From: Elmis aenea
Taxonomy: Eukaryota; Arthropoda; Insecta; Coleoptera; Elmidae
Assembly: GCA_947652605.1 (NCBI GenBank)
Contig: OX393579.1
Location: 7,068,001-7,132,000, forward strand
DNA: 64,000 nt
Direction of reading: 5' to 3'
Shown one piece after another: positions 11,815 to 25,390 of the stretch (position 1 is its first letter; the number at the start of each line of letters is the position of its first letter). A program made the position numbers and the translations under genes. The notes beneath the pieces are model-generated. The model was not told the DNA's origin, made no database searches, and saw only the letters and a list, made by a program, of their open reading frames with translations.

Positions 11815-11821
11815 TATATAC

Positions 11822-11997
11822 ACATATTTTTACTGCAATCTACAGCCTCTCCGTCTCCAGTTTCCATTTTTTTGTCGTAACGTATGTCCTTCTCTAAACC
11901 TTTATTTCTCATTGCCTCTTCTATATCTACTCTACAGCTACTTCTCGGTCGGCCTCTTTTCCTCTTCTAGGTCGAAATCTATTCTAAAATTTTTCTA
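11822..11997 (-). pseudogene. LINE C-terminal tail fragment
   Basis: The minus strand reads RKRGRPRSSCRVDIEEAMRN then KGLEKDIRYDKK, matching the arginine-rich GRPR..W..DIEEAM pattern at the extreme C-terminus of many insect and other animal non-LTR retrotransposon polymerases. The expected tryptophan after GRPR is lost and the frame shifts near the end, so it is a dead fragment. It abuts the right end of the family B MITE. Only the last ~55 residues are visible. Confidence 0.5.
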
Positions 11998-14900
11998 GGC
12001 CACTTATTTTGTCCCAATTAAAAAAAGAATAAAAAATGTAGCATGGTCTTCAAGCAAAACTGAAAAAAATTTGGTCTGTTGCTTTATTTTTGAAATAATA
12101 AGTAAACCAAACGACTTTTTAAAGCAAAACTTACTATCTATACTCTGCCTTAATGAGATTTTGTCAAACCTTTAATCTATTTTGGCCCATCATTAATAAA
12201 GTTATTTCTCATGGATAAACCAAGATATAAAATTTCTTAGTGCAAACAATAATAAAGTGCTCAATACAATAAAGGGGCATCTAATAGCATTACATTTTTA
12301 GACTTGTCTAATATCATTACTATTTTTAGGAAACTCGATTATTTTAAAATAACCATGTCTGTAACCAACTAAAAAAATTTAGTTTCATTAGAGTTTTACT
12401 AAAACATAAATATATAGTATTTACTTTCGACTTTTCCTCAAAATTATATTTTATAAAGTATGTATGATCGAATTAAATAAAAAAAGGGCGAAAAATTTTA
12501 GTGAATAGAGACGTTTAAAGAGAAATAGCCATAACGACTAGTTTGACATTCAAAGGCCGAGAATTGTCGGATTTGGTGTGTTAACTAAACATACAGATGT
12601 TAGTTTAGGATGTTGTATCAATAAAATTGAGAACCATCTCATTTGTTTATTTATTTAAAGATACTCTTTACGCAAACCGTAGTTTCTGTTAGTTTTGAAA
12701 CCACACCTTAGGTGTTTCGTAATTAGAAAACGTTTAACTTAGAATCAGTTACAAGTTATGTTAATTTTGTAACGTATAAACAGGCTAATGATCGGTATTT
12801 ATCAATTAATATTTACCATACATTTTACTTTAATTTAATCTTACATTGTGTACGATTAATTTACTGGTGAATATATGAACTATTAATTTAAGAGCTGTAA
12901 CACACATATGCTTAAATTTCTGTGTATTTTGCTGTTATTACGTTGTTAGTAACCAAGAATCTGCCACAACTGTTTCATCTTGGATGAAGCGTAGATGTTA
13001 TCCAGTTACACTAAAGATAAGCAGTTTGGTGCAATCTCCACTTTATGAAATTGTTATCGGCATCATTTACCTTATGGAGCATGTGCTTGTAGTGATATAT
13101 GGAACATATCCTATACTTGTTTGCAACAAAATTTGTGCTTTAATCAAAATGTACTCGTATATCCTCATTGCACCGCATGGAAATCTTTGTTTCATTTTAT
13201 TTATGTTTTAGGATTGTTTTTAATACTTACTAGTATGCTTAAAGCTGCTAAATATTTTTAGGTTTAAGTCATGTATTTGCATAATTTTCGCTTTTGTTAA
13301 AAGATTCATTGAGAAACAGGTTTATTACTTACATATTGCCATGGGGATTTCGGTAACACACGACTTATCGCCATTAATTTTGAAATTGCTATCAGTTTTT
13401 ATTAAGAAGAGATACTGTATTCGTTTGTTTCAACTAATTTATTCACTACCTGACACTCGGCTTATATTTACAATGGCACTGGATCCAAATCTGGGATGAC
13501 AATGCCCAGTAATCATTTCGCTATAAACCGTTTACAATCACAATTGCACCTATCAAGTGTGATCTTAATTAAATATACTCGTGCTGTAACAATTATTGCA
13601 ATTGTCTTTACAAGCAATGAGGGTCCAGAATATAAGTTATCTAACACCCATAAAAGAAACGCATAGCCTTTATTTTCAAGGGCTTCCACTCCAAAAGCCC
13701 TCAAAATAGCAAGTTTTCTTCGCCATCGGACTAAAAGGTCTCTGTAGAAAGTTTCTGGAGAAGTCTATGCTTTAATTTTACTGAACAAAGGTCCCATTAA
13801 AGCTAAAATCACGAAAAAATATTTCTTCTATAGTTCTAAAAATTGTGGATTTTTCACGTTCGTCAAACTTTTTTTAGTTCAAAAATTCTTAGTTCAGAAC
13901 ACTTGGAAATATATTTCATCCTCCATTAAGTATCGTCTCTGCTTGGCGTGGTGTTGGATGTCTATAATATTTTAATCGATTTGATTTGAAAATATCTGAT
14001 GTATTTTCTGCACATATTTGGAATTACTTAAGGGATACGTTTGAGAACTGTATTGAGTATTTGATAATGGATCGCAACTATTTTTTTTTGGACAGGGCAC
14101 GATTGTATGTTCACATGTCTAACGTATTTTCCATAGACTAACCGTAATTAGCTTGTATGAACAAGTTTGGTAATATCAGCAACCGCATCTTATACCGAGG
14201 CGGTAACGTAAATTTTAATGAATTTCTAAACTGTTTAATAACCAAAAACTGTTTAATTTAACCAACGAAATAACTTCGAGAGCGTATTGCTTTATTCAAT
14301 ACAAATTTTCATATCGCGCTAGATCCCACAATGTAGCTGGCACTCTCCAGCTTGCCTTAACACGTGTATATTAAATTTTCCAGTCTGTGAGCATACATAG
14401 GGCCCTATACTAGGTACATACAATTACAGACGTTAATTTGTTTGGCTTTCTCAGTAGAACCGTATCGTTATTTGGTATGGAACTTCATTTTTCGACATAT
14501 GTTTTCTAACTTATATTAGTTTGGGACAAAAAAAATCCCATTTTACCACAAATGATTCATAATACTATGTTACACGATGCTGTGCAATTAAAAAAAAAAG
14601 GTTATTCTTAGGTTAATCGAGTGCTCTGAATACCAATCGGACTACAATTTGTCTACGTCAGTTACGTTTTTTTTTTCCGGAAATGTCTCACATTGAAGCT
14701 TAAGTCTTAATTTTTTATTTTAATAAAACTAGAAGGAGATTTATTCCAATTTGACGTTGTTATTTTAATTGAAAAATTGCTAACAACATATATTTATTTG
14801 TATACGTAATAAAACCCAAATTTATTTTTGCTGAAAAAAGTCCAATAACAATAATTGCAACAGCCATTTTGATACCCTTTTAAGTTTTAATTATTACAGT

Positions 14901-17900
14901 TGAAGATACTTTTTCATTATTCTTTTTAAAAGTACTTGAAACCTTAAATTATTCCAAATGCGTGACTTCAATTTATTTTTCTAATTACATTGCGCCTTGA
15001 GTTCTTTTAAAAAATTCAGTGGTCTGCCATTCTTTCATTGATTGCTTTTCATAATAGATTTTTCAGTGCTTGAATTTCATTTGGCTTTATTATATTTGGA
15101 GACGTTTTAAGATGTCCAAAGCTTAATCATGATGTTTTAACCCAATGTTTAGTGCAATATTGCTGAAAATAATTTAAATACAAGAAACATTGCCTCAAAT
15201 GTTTACTCTTTATCTTGAAACAGTGCCGATTAACCGGTTAAGTAAAAATCAAATCGTAATTTTAATTTTAAAAAAGAACAAAATTAAACATGAAATAAAC
15301 GTTCTTACAACATTTTCAGTTTTTTTGGCATACTTAGTTCATTTGCAGTCCAAACAATAATTATTAGTCAAACAGTAGTATACTTACAGTACACAATATT
15401 TTTTAATTACTATTTTTTGATATTTTATACTGAATTGAAATTATATCGCGTGTTAAACTTAAACTGTAATTTAGCACCTTATAGTTTAAGGTAAACGTAC
15501 TTAAGTTATTTTTGTACATTTTAAAATTTGGTTTCTATTGTCGATGGGTTTATGTTCTCTTTAAAATCGCATACATTTCTTTGTTGCGTCTATTTTAAAC
15601 TTAAGAGTTTTCACTCCGCCACTCCGCCTATGCGGCTTTCAAGTAATCCACTCCATTTCTTTGCAAAAAAAAAAATATTCAACATGACAATGGACACAAT
15701 AGACCTCTTCGTCTTGGGAATTCTGTATTTGCCTTGGAACTTCTGTGATTTAAAATGTTAGGAAAATAAAATAAAAATCCCCTCCTTTGTTGCTGTGATT
15801 GTGATTGTTTTGTAGATTGTGTAGCTGCTTGAAACGCCTTGATAAGTTAATGTATATGAAAGATGATTAAATTGGCTTAAAATTAAACTGTTCGCTCAGG
15901 ACGAGAGCTTAATTTTTTCTTATAATTTTGTTGAGGTTCAAAAGTTTATAATACTATGGAAACATGGGGCAGAATGAGATATATAACGTTATATTTTTTA
16001 TCAAATAAAGCAATACTTTCGTTTTTGTAATACATAACAATTTCTTTATTATCAAATAAAGAACTAAAAACGAGTTTGAAATAACAATTAAGTGATAAAA
16101 TTCAGATAAATACAAGTTGAAGAAAAAAAAAACACGAAATTCGTACCGTTTTGTGCCATAGGTGGAGCCAGATGGAATATTTTTTTTTAGTAATATAAAA
16201 TGAAATGTTTACTTTTTTTTAATGAAAAATCATTTTTTTTTAATAAACACAAATGTGTACAGCATCGTCTTCCTCACTTTAAGTCCTGCACAAAAATTGT
16301 GAGCCCATTTTAGACAAGAGAAACATATATCCTTCTTCCGAATAATTGTGACAATACAAGCATTCATCCTTTATTTTAGGGATTATGCAAAATTTTACAC
16401 CTTACAAATAGTTTTGGCATTGTTAATTTTAAAGACACTATAATTAGGACACTTAAATAGTACAATATGCAGGACAAACTGGCTTAAAATTTTCAATTAG
16501 TTAATCTAAAGCTTACTTGTTCGGAAGAAAAGACGAAGAGTATTGTTAAAACTTTTTGACAGTCGTATTAGCGTTAAGATTAGCCAAACCCAAGATAACC
16601 CAAAATCACTACTTTTTCGCTAAAAACTGATTGCATTTATCAAAAACAATCGTACATTATAGCGTATTGGTCCTGTAAATGTAATTTATTAACCGTTTAA
16701 ATTTAACGATCTCCCACTGACGATCTGTTGAAATGCCAATGTGCTTTGTGTTACGTTTCAGCAAACTTGTGTCTTTGTAGTCAACTGCAGATCGTCGTTA
16801 AATCGAAATACGTCTTACTTCTAAACGCACATGCGAAAATGCCAACACTACAGAAATGTATCTGCTCTAAATGACGAATTCCTGCTTTGAACTGACGAAA
16901 CGGTTTTGGGGAAAGTTTTCTTGTGCGTGGCGTGACCAGCTTTTGTTCGTCTTCAGTAAAGTGTTTAATTTCGTAAAGACGAGGATCCAGCTGAATTGAT
17001 ATAAAACTTGAATATCTAGTAATTTAGCGCCAATCGGCGTTGCAGTAATAGATACAGAAAATGATCATGATTATTTTGAATATAAAAATTTTATACACAC
17101 GTGTGTGCAAAGTAGCATTAACGATACCATATATTTTTTTGCCACTTTCTAGAAACGTTTAAATTGGTAATTGTTCTTTATCTTTAGTTTAAATGGCTTG
17201 TGTTTCCAGTGAAATTATCAAAGCTGCGTAAAAAATTCATTTAAAATATTATGTACAACTGTACAAGCAATAATTCATAATGGTATCAATTGGTAACGTA
17301 CTTTTTTATATTTTAAACACAACCATTTATACTAGTTGTCAGTTTTTTTGCTTTTCGTTATCATGCTTATTAAAAACGTACCTTTATCTTTGTATGCTAA
17401 AATAAAAATACCTTGCGATTACATACAGGCAAAAAACTAATTTTTATAATAAAAATTTAAACTGACTCTTAGATTGGTAATACTACTGATTAAAATATGG
17501 CTGCATACAACTTTGATGTTATTTTTGCCAATCAGGTATTTATAATAGTGACATGTTATACTTAACTTAATTCTTTACATGATTTTTCCTGGAGATTATT
17601 ATAAACTATAATGATGTATTTAATTTAACTTTATTTAAAAAAAAAATGGCCTGGATTAAATTCTTTGGCTAAAATCTTTAAGCGGAATTGTGCAAGTGTT
17701 TGTGAAAATTAAAAAAAAAGATAAATTATTTAAAGTTGTGTTAATACAATAATTATTAGTAACTATTTTTATAATAACATCATTTTTAAATCCATAGCAA
17801 AATTTTTACATATCATCCATTTAAAAACATTCAGCGACCTGTCCGCTCAGGCAAAGTTTTGTAATTATTTGATAAAACCACGAAGATAAGATAACATTTT

Positions 17901-19720
17901 TTGTAAGGCTTTTTCGTGAAACATGCAATCCTGCAAGGCGGTTAGGATCATTCTTCACTTCCGTAAAAGACCTCTACAACCTACTACCAATTGCCTGCCA
18001 ATCTTGGCTGAAATTTCCCGCGTACTTTATTTGGGGTTTCCCGTGGGAGTTCCAGGTGTCATTCCATGTACCGTTTTTGTAACGTGTTATTTTTTTTTTA
18101 GTGTTTTATTGTATGAGCTTCCGGATATTATGTTTTTTTGCACACATTTAAACAAATTTTTTAGCTTGTAAATCCATTTTGAGTTTTTCTTAAAAAGTGT
18201 TCTATTCGTACACATTTAAAAACAGTTTATTGTTTCTAACACGAACAAAGAACGATCTAAATTTTTATTTCTATGCTCAGCGAACTTCAGAAATAGAACA
18301 ACGCAATTGGATTTGCAACACAAATCAAGAGGTTTGGGTTCCAAATAAATTTTTGTCAAATAGGTACATAGTTTATTATAATTTTTCAAAGAAGCTCAAA
18401 TAAATTGGTAGCTGCTTTTTTAAAAGTCTTTACTTATCTCTACTTCAGTGTACGTTTTTACATGGCTGGTTTTTGTGATTTCTCGACAATTTTTTTCGCT
18501 GAAAAATTAGAAAACTCACTTAATTTTGTCGACCAATATGGAGAAATCTCCAGAAATCGGAAAATACCAACATGTTTTAACGTTGATACTCTTTAGCAGG
18601 AGCAACACCTTTCTTTAATATAATAAAACAATTTTAACTAAATAACATATCATTTTGTGACCTTTATTAAAGAAATAATGTATAGGTTTTACAAAATATA
18701 ATTATTTAAAAATATTACAACTTACAACACCATACAACGCGTTTAACGTGGTTTCGACCAGTCTTATTCTGTCTTTTGTAAGTAAATTGTTGAATATAGG
18801 AAAATTTTACTTGTTTTTAGTAAACCTGCGCTTAATTTATTTATTGATTCAGTAGTTTGATTTTTTTGCAAATGTTTTTTTCACTACGTTTTGCTCAACA
18901 CTTGAATATTGGATACCTACCTCGACTATTTCTTAAGAAACTCTTCTTATTTTTAAGGGGTTGAATGTTTGATTAATTCTTTCCAGAAATCATTATTAAA
19001 CTCTTCAGAGAGGCTAATAAAAAATATATTACAATTCTATCCATTTTTATATTGGATTTTTATTGATAAAATGAGTCCAAAATTTTTTAGGCAGATTCAG
19101 AGTTAATATAAATATTTGATTGGTAGCAACTGTCGTGTCTCATTTTTATTTAAGTAATTTCTATTTAATAGCATTAAAAAAATCATATCTTATACTCCTA
19201 TCGTTATAATTTCCTTTAAATTTTAGCTCCTTGGTCAGTTAATAGTCGAATCTTCTTTGCTGCGATTTTGACTTATTATTATAGAATTTTAAGTTAAGAA
19301 ATTATTTTGAAAATTATTTTTTTAAATAAATACATTAAAATAACTAAATTTTAGGAACATTTTACAGTTTCTCAAGAAATGAGAAATAAAAATTTAACCT
19401 TTACCCATTAAAAAACCGACTTTTTTGGGTCAAGCACACATAGCTCTAATCAGATTACAATTTTCCAAGAAATTAAAAAAAAAATTGTAATAACACTGCG
19501 CCGACAAACCTTCTAGAAATAAAATGCATATATCATTTACAGCAGATATTTAGGCGATGCACAAAAATATGAGTTTTATTAGATTTTCTTTTCTAACATG
19601 CTAACTAATTCACCCGGTATCTAAATATTGCGCTTTTATGTCTTTTGATTTCATGTCCTAATCGCAACATAATGTTAGTCCAACTACATTTAATAGATTT
19701 TTTTCTGCTTCACCGATCTA
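11998..19720. other. 7.7 kb without supported genes
   Basis: Long AT-rich stretch. Open frames are short, unrecognised and lack codon-like composition. No MITE ends, LINE motifs or RNA genes were identified. It may include unrecognised old repeats. Fits deep intron or intergenic DNA. Confidence 0.45.
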
Positions 19721-19752
19721 AATAAATTCAGAGCGCCACTTCAATATTACAG

Positions 19753-19833
19753 GTCAATTTTCCAATTTACTTTGGTCGGGGATCAGGCAGAGGGACCCCG
19801 TCGTCACCGAACGTGACAAGCAGAAAGTTTCCT
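19753..19833 (+). other. Exon-like GC-rich patch (candidate cassette exon)
   Basis: A GC-rich island (about 19750-19990) stands out from its surroundings. Within it TATTACAG|GTCAAT at 19752 and TTTCCT|GTGAGT at 19834 bound an 81-nt segment (27 codons, multiple of three) that is open in two of three frames. One of these frames stays open far beyond the donor, to a TAG near 19967, without an ATG. The acceptor's pyrimidine tract is weak. No protein family recognised. It could be a small exon of the gene whose intron this window may represent, a relic of coding DNA, or a regulatory element. Confidence 0.2.
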
Positions 19834-20311
19834 GTGAGTACGGGGTGGCTTTCAAGGTGCCGAACCACTACATTAATTTGTGGAGAGTGATTATCGTCGA
19901 CGCTTCTATTGAACTACCTAATGAGCCATTCCTTAACCCCTCTGTCATCTTCCTACCTTTGTTGTAGAATCTCATCGGCGGAAGTGATTATGTCGAAGAT
20001 ATTATACAATGATTAGTATTGTATGATGCGTTATCTCATAGTACCTGCTACTTTCATCTCTGTTTATAATTGATGGGATGTCAGCGATCAAAAGCTTATA
20101 CAATTTACGTGCACAACCCTTTACGCCTGTTGTAATAACATAGACGAGATGATAGATCACGAACCGTACAACTCAATACAATAAAGTTTGGTTACTGAAA
20201 GAGGTATTTGAAAGTCGTGCTGCAAATAGTTAAAAATATTAAAAAAATGAAACTAAACTATGTGATAGTATTCTTGTCAAAGACTTTTAGCAATTTTTTT
20301 TAAATGGTATA

Positions 20312-20990
20312 CAGGGTGGTCGACATGGAAGGGCCACTATTGGGATCTCGTAACGTAAACGGTAAGAGCTACAAAGAAGTTTAAATTTGACAAAGTGTTC
20401 CATTTTCGGAGACTCATTCAATGATGCTTTAATGTTTTTAAAAATTTCAACGGCACGCTAGATAATCAACAAAAATCAAAATAGGCATTTTTTTAAATCG
20501 TTTATAACTCGGTTATACTTGATGGTACAAAAATGTTTTTGGAGAACAAGTTGTAGATTTTTTACGCACTGTAAAATGAAAACATTCATTTGTTTCAATA
20601 TTGTTTAAATTTTTAGATAAATTACAAAGTTGCATTTTTTTAAATGGAAACCATAGTTGGCTATGACCTCATAAAAAAGCATTTTTTGCCCTCTTTTCAA
20701 TGATATAAGGTTTATTATATTTATTTTGATATTTAAGCTCAAAACAAATATAATTCATTAAAAAGCCCCTATGAAGGAAGCTAAAGAGTGCCATGATTCA
20801 AAAGACAATTTAGTTTTGTCATTTAACGCAAATTTTAACTAATGTAAAAGTAAAACACATTAAATCAAAAATAAATCAAAATTTATAAATTTTCAAAAAA
20901 CAGCTTTTTGTTTAATGCTTATGAAACAGCTATTTTTATTTACTAGATTATCTTAGTCAAAATACTTATACATTAAAAACAATGCAAAAC
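20312..20990. mobile_element. MITE family B, long copy 1
   Basis: Begins CAGGGTGGTCGACATGG and continues with ATTGGGATCTCG and ACGGTAAGAGCTACAAAG, then a ~600-bp interior repeated with few changes at 63183-63800. No coding capacity. I could not locate the right-hand inverted end, so the right boundary is approximate and is set by where similarity to the 63.2-kb copy fades. Confidence 0.75.
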
Positions 20991-21306
20991 TCGACTTTTA
21001 AGTATTACAAAATTATTTTTACAACCAATTTACTTTACGTATTTGTTCAACGAATAACAAAATCCCAATACTCTTTCGACATTTGTACCTACTTTGCTAC
21101 TACTACTACTGCATTTTTGTTTACTTGCTTATTAAAATCATAAAACTTTTATACCTATATTAAAAATAATTTGTCTTGCAATTAGCTTGATTTTTGACCC
21201 TACGCATCCACCAGAATAATAACTCTGGAAATGTTAACTCAAGACAAAAACATGCTTAATATTTTTTAAAGGCAATTAACTTATCTACAAGAAATCGTAA
21301 AAATAT

Positions 21307-21440
21307 ACAGGGTGTTTTATTTGAAATAGTAAAGTTGCATATTGATTCTCGAAAACTAAAAACTCTGTTCATTTAAAAATAATTGTAGGTTATATAGCTA
21401 ATAAATTCTAACAACATTCTTGAAAAAAACTTTTTTGTTG
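21307..21440. mobile_element. MITE end fragment (CAGGGTGTTTTATTTG type)
   Basis: TATA followed by CAGGGTGTTTTATTTGAAAT marks a third CAGGGTG-type terminus. Only one end is seen; the right limit is arbitrary. Non-coding. Confidence 0.5.
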
Positions 21441-21646
21441 CTCCCCTAATAACAAAGATAATAAATAATTTGTCTCACGATTAGCTTAATTTTTAACCCG
21501 ACGCATCCACCAGAATTTTTCTTTTATAAACAAAAAACCCGACCCAAAAATTACAGTGAAAGAGTAAACTTGCTCTGTTATTTGCATATTTATAATTGTC
21601 TACTTATCACATCTGTGTCATTTGAGTTTATCTACATTATTTTGGT

Positions 21647-22009
21647 TTATTTGAGGCTTACCTCCAGACCTATTCTCTTCGTATTTTCTCGAAGTTTGTT
21701 TATTTTGTTTTGGATATGTTTAATTTCCTCTGTTATAAGGCTTATGTCATCCGCAAATTCAAGGTCTCTCAGATATTTGCCATATCTCCAAGTTAGTCCA
21801 TTTTGATTCTTCATTGTGTTCTTCATTAGCCAGTTTGTGGCAATTAAAAACAGGAAAAGAGAGAGTATACATCCTTGTCTTGCCCCTTTGTTTTCATTGA
21901 TTTTCTTTGTTTTTTGTCCTTTCCATTCCATTATTGCTTTGTAGTCTTGGTACAGTGTTTTAATCATATTTATCAATTTCTTAAGAATTTCGTAATCTCG
22001 ATATGCCAA
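21647..22009 (-). pseudogene. Non-LTR retrotransposon reverse-transcriptase fragment
   Basis: Minus-strand open frame of 120 residues covering the core of a reverse transcriptase. GARQGCILSLFLF is the conserved G.(R/P)QG..LSP block (domain 4) and LEFADDISLI is the catalytic domain 5 with the FADD aspartates. NKLRENTKRIGLEVSLK follows. The upstream palm, fingers, endonuclease and C-terminus are absent. The type of motif (ARQGCILS with DLEFADD) is that of RTE/CR1-like LINEs; clade is not certain. The uninterrupted frame suggests moderate age. It may derive from the same family as the C-terminal fragment at 24606-25390, which is also on the minus strand but lies at higher coordinates, so the two are not a simple collinear copy. 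Confidence 0.85.
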
Positions 22010-22130
22010 AGGGTATATAAGTAACTGTAGTTTACTTAACCTATTATCTATTAAGAGCTCTTTTGAAGAAAATCTAGACCATTTTCGAGACTTCTGCTTT
22101 TTCTTTTGTAGCTTTTGTAATTATCTAGTT

Positions 22131-22294
22131 CAGTATTTTATAAACTTTTAACTCTGAAGACCCCTTACAAACGTATTAGTTTTTAGTGGACAATATTTTG
22201 AATGATTTTCAAACCTAACAAAAGGTTCAAGGAAACCCTTCAGAAGGATTCTAAGATCCCCAGGGACCCGCGGACCACACTTTGAGAAACACTG
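22131..22294. mobile_element. Degenerate hAT MITE
   Basis: Right end TTTGAGAAACACTG is a typical hAT terminus. The left end CAGTATTTTATAAAC is its diverged inverse. The octamers outside are ATCTAGTT (22123-22130) and ATTTAGTT (22295-22302), one mismatch, consistent with an 8-bp target duplication. 164 bp, non-coding. Confidence 0.7.
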
Positions 22295-22302
22295 ATTTAG
22301 TT

Positions 22303-24600
22303 TTTAACGAAAACCATTGATCATAAATAGTCAAATAAAGGATCATTGACTCAAATTTTTTATATTATAATATATTCTTTATTTCCACCTATGTTTAGTA
22401 CATGTCGATATCTACATGGGCGTAAATTTATAAAATATTTTAAACTTTCTAGCTAAGTGAATAATTCATAGCCCATATAATTTAATCTGTATCGAATCGA
22501 TATTGTTTCACTTCTCCACTGTCAGCATCTAAATACATGTTCCACCGTATCCAATATATCTACATTCCCGTTCTGAAATCGCAATTTGAGCTGCGAAACG
22601 TTCGATGTAAATCCCAGTGGGCTTAGAGCTGCAGCTGGAAGGTGTAAACGAACTACAGTTAGTGGAAATACAAAGCACAGAATCCCTGTAAAGTCTTAGA
22701 AGGCTGGTCGTTACGACGAATCAGCGAATTCGTAAATGAAACATTGCTAACAATTTTTTTAGCAACTTTGAACTAAGTTTATTGCAATCTATTTTACTAG
22801 TGCTCAGTTCTGTAAGTAAATAAATACACCTTTATATTGTAACATTCGGTTATTTTGGCAAAAAAATGAACACAATTTATCTTTATTGGAGCACAATAAA
22901 TATTACTCCTATATCTAATGAAAAGAATAAAGGTCGTCCCATAACTATTTTCCAAAACCAACTGATATGAACTGAGAACAATCACGAACTATTTAAATTT
23001 TATAACGTGGATTGTTTTTTAAAGCTGCATTAACCCGATTCCTCTTTACTTTATAATCTGAATGTATGGATCTTTTATCTTCTAACAAGTAAAGTTAAGT
23101 TACTTAATGACACAAAAGTAACTTATAGCAGTTTTTTCCTAAACAAACCCCACGTTTTTGTTTTAATACAAATATTTATCCGATAGATTTCAACACTAGG
23201 CTAGGGTTTTATTTGCACCATATATTTTTGTACAATATTTTAGTATTTACTTGCACACTAACCTTAATTTTTTTAATAATAATGACAATTGTACTATATT
23301 GGTTCTCACACAAAACAAATCCCACTTTAGTTCTTGATTTTTTTATGCATGTACCGGAATAAACAACTTTTTATTTACATAAATTTGCTAATGTTTCAAA
23401 TGAAACTGATTTTTTTAATATTGTTTTTCATTCTGTTTTTAAAATAAAACGACTGCACATTATGTAGATCGTTGAATATTGCACCAACCGTAAACTAACT
23501 ACAAATTTTGCTATTATGAAATGTACAAAATAACAAGCGCCACTCTTGCAGCGTCTCGTTGCCTTGTTCAGCTAAATTTAATCAAGCTTTAATTAATTTA
23601 GTTAAAACAATTGCGCGATGCGAGGATTTAATTTCTAGAGGTCGTTCCGAACTGTGTTTTTAAGAGTTAATAGCATTAAACGTTTGCAAAACGTCTGTTG
23701 AAAACTATAAAAAAAATGTGTTAAAGAGAAATGTGCTCCTTAATTTGTTAAAAATAATTTAATTGTATTGCGTCTGAACAGCCTGATGTCGCGATGTCAC
23801 GACGCTAGTGCCGCGATGTCGCTACATCGATATTGACAGTTTTGCATTTGACGTAAGCCTACCATACTTGGGTAGTTCACACGATGACATTTGATGTCGC
23901 GACATCAAATGTCACCCGATGAACTACCCATAAGTAACTTTTATGAAATGTTCATTAAAGAAATGCAAAACGAAAATATGTAGACTTGTAACTAATAAAC
24001 TACGAGAAGCCATGGATTGCCAATGTAAATTTGCATTCAGTTTAGATCGGAAATTAGGTAACTCTTGAAAGTGTTTTTGACACTGTAAAATAGCTTCATT
24101 AAATATCGTAGGTCATACGACAATATCTATTTTGCTTGCTACCGGAATTGACGATGGAACAAGCATAAAACTTTTCAGTTTATTCGGTTCCTCTTTACCG
24201 CGTATGCGAAGTTTTGTAAGTTATTTTAAACTTTTTAACTTGCAAGTTTGCAGTTGTTGAAAATGAACTCGGTTCTTTATAAGCTACTCTAGTACCAGAT
24301 TACATATGTTGATAAGTTGTTATATTAAGTACACGGTTGTATAGAAATGAGGTTGTTTGCTAGCCACAAAATATCGACTTCACGGATGTTGACCTAACAT
24401 AGTATATCTTTAAGCTAGCTGGATTATTATACATGCATACATCAGACGAACAAATTGCAAACGTTTTCAATATGCATGCTGTTGACAAAGCTACTAAATT
24501 TTTTTAAATAATAGCACACAAATTTGTTCCGAGATAAATTAAAAATGGGTTTTATTTTTTAAATTCCGTTGTAAAAAGGGAATTTTTGTAATGCGATAAT
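22303..24600. other. No gene seen; contains a long palindrome
   Basis: AT-rich non-coding DNA with no recognisable gene. The notable content is the GATGTCGCGA-rich patch at 23780-23930 with the palindrome annotated separately. Confidence 0.45.
23869..23930. repeat. 62-bp near-perfect palindrome centred on TCGCGA
   Basis: TGGGTAGTTCA at the left is mirrored by TGAACTACCCA at the right, and TGACATTTGATGTC by GACATCAAATGTCA around the centre TCGCGA. The arms are 31 bp with mismatches only in a 5-bp patch. Related GATGTCGCGA motifs occur just upstream (23786-23820). It may be two joined transposon termini or a foldback remnant. Confidence 0.85.
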
Positions 24601-24605
24601 GCTTA

Positions 24606-25390
24606 GACGTTGCCATTTTTCCACATCCTAATCGCTATTTGCTTTTGTTTTGCCAGGAATCTTCTTCAAGGTCTCTTTTTTTCTTCGCCGTCTCTATTTC
24701 ATCTTTTCAGCGCGTTCTTGGTCTTCCTCTTTTCCTTCTTCTTGTTGGAGTCCACTCATATATTTGTTCGAGTATTCTTTCTTTTTCCATTCTTTTTACG
24801 TGGCCGTTTCTTTTCCACGGCATCTCTTAGTGTATATTTTATTCCCATTCTTTGTCTGATTGTTTCGTTTCTTACATGGTCATGTATTGTAACACCGCAA
24901 CATCTTCGCCAAAAACTGTTCCCTGGTGGTCTCACTCTTATTTTTTATCGAATTGTTCATTGTCCAAACTTCCGACCCATAGGTGACGCAACTTTCAATT
25001 AACGATTTGAACAAATGCATCTTTGTTTGTTTACTAAAGTCTTTATTCCAAAGGAGCAGATTGATTTTAGAGGTAATGGTACGCCCTTTTTCTATTTTGT
25101 TCAAGATATCTTTTCGTCTCTCCCGTCACTCGGTAAAATGTTGCCTAAATATTTGCAGACTTTTGTAGCAGTAATATTTGCATCATCCAGAGTTAGATTT
25201 TCTTCTTCACATCCCACTGTCCCATATGTTGTGTTTTTTCTGGGTTTATTTCTAAACCCGAGTTTTTATATTCCTCTATGTACGAAGCATCCTCTATGTC
25301 CTTGGGAAGAAAGACCTGGTGGTCTACGAATAACAGCGTACAAATATTTATCTCTCCAATTTGGACTCCCAGACTATTACATTTTCTAAT
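24606..25390 (-). pseudogene. Non-LTR retrotransposon C-terminal region
   Basis: The minus strand encodes the post-catalytic part of a LINE polymerase with several frameshifts. In order: LTLDDANITATKVCKYLGN near 25190-25140 (the KYLG block), KGRTITSKINLLLWNKD and KMHLFKSLIESCVTYGSEVW near 25085-24960 (thumb region), then RNETIRQRMGIKYTLRDAVE near 24860-24820, and a basic tail near 24760-24610 with EWTPTRRRKRK, the typical WTP.GRRKRGRPR stretch, ending near EEDSWQNKSK. This is a common end of RTE-like insect LINEs. The + strand frames over the same bases are low-complexity shadows. The catalytic domain is missing; the element is dead. Confidence 0.85.

Noticed and set aside
16725..16800. Inverted ACGATCTG ... 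CAGATCGT motif
   Set aside because: Short imperfect stem separated by ~55 bp; expected by chance in a window of this size.
17923..18171. 82-codon + strand frame
   Set aside because: No domain or conserved motif; surrounded by stops and AT-rich sequence.
24610..25389. Several long + strand open frames rich in F, S and L
   Set aside because: They are the antisense shadow of the LINE C-terminal region on the minus strand, whose protein motifs are clear.
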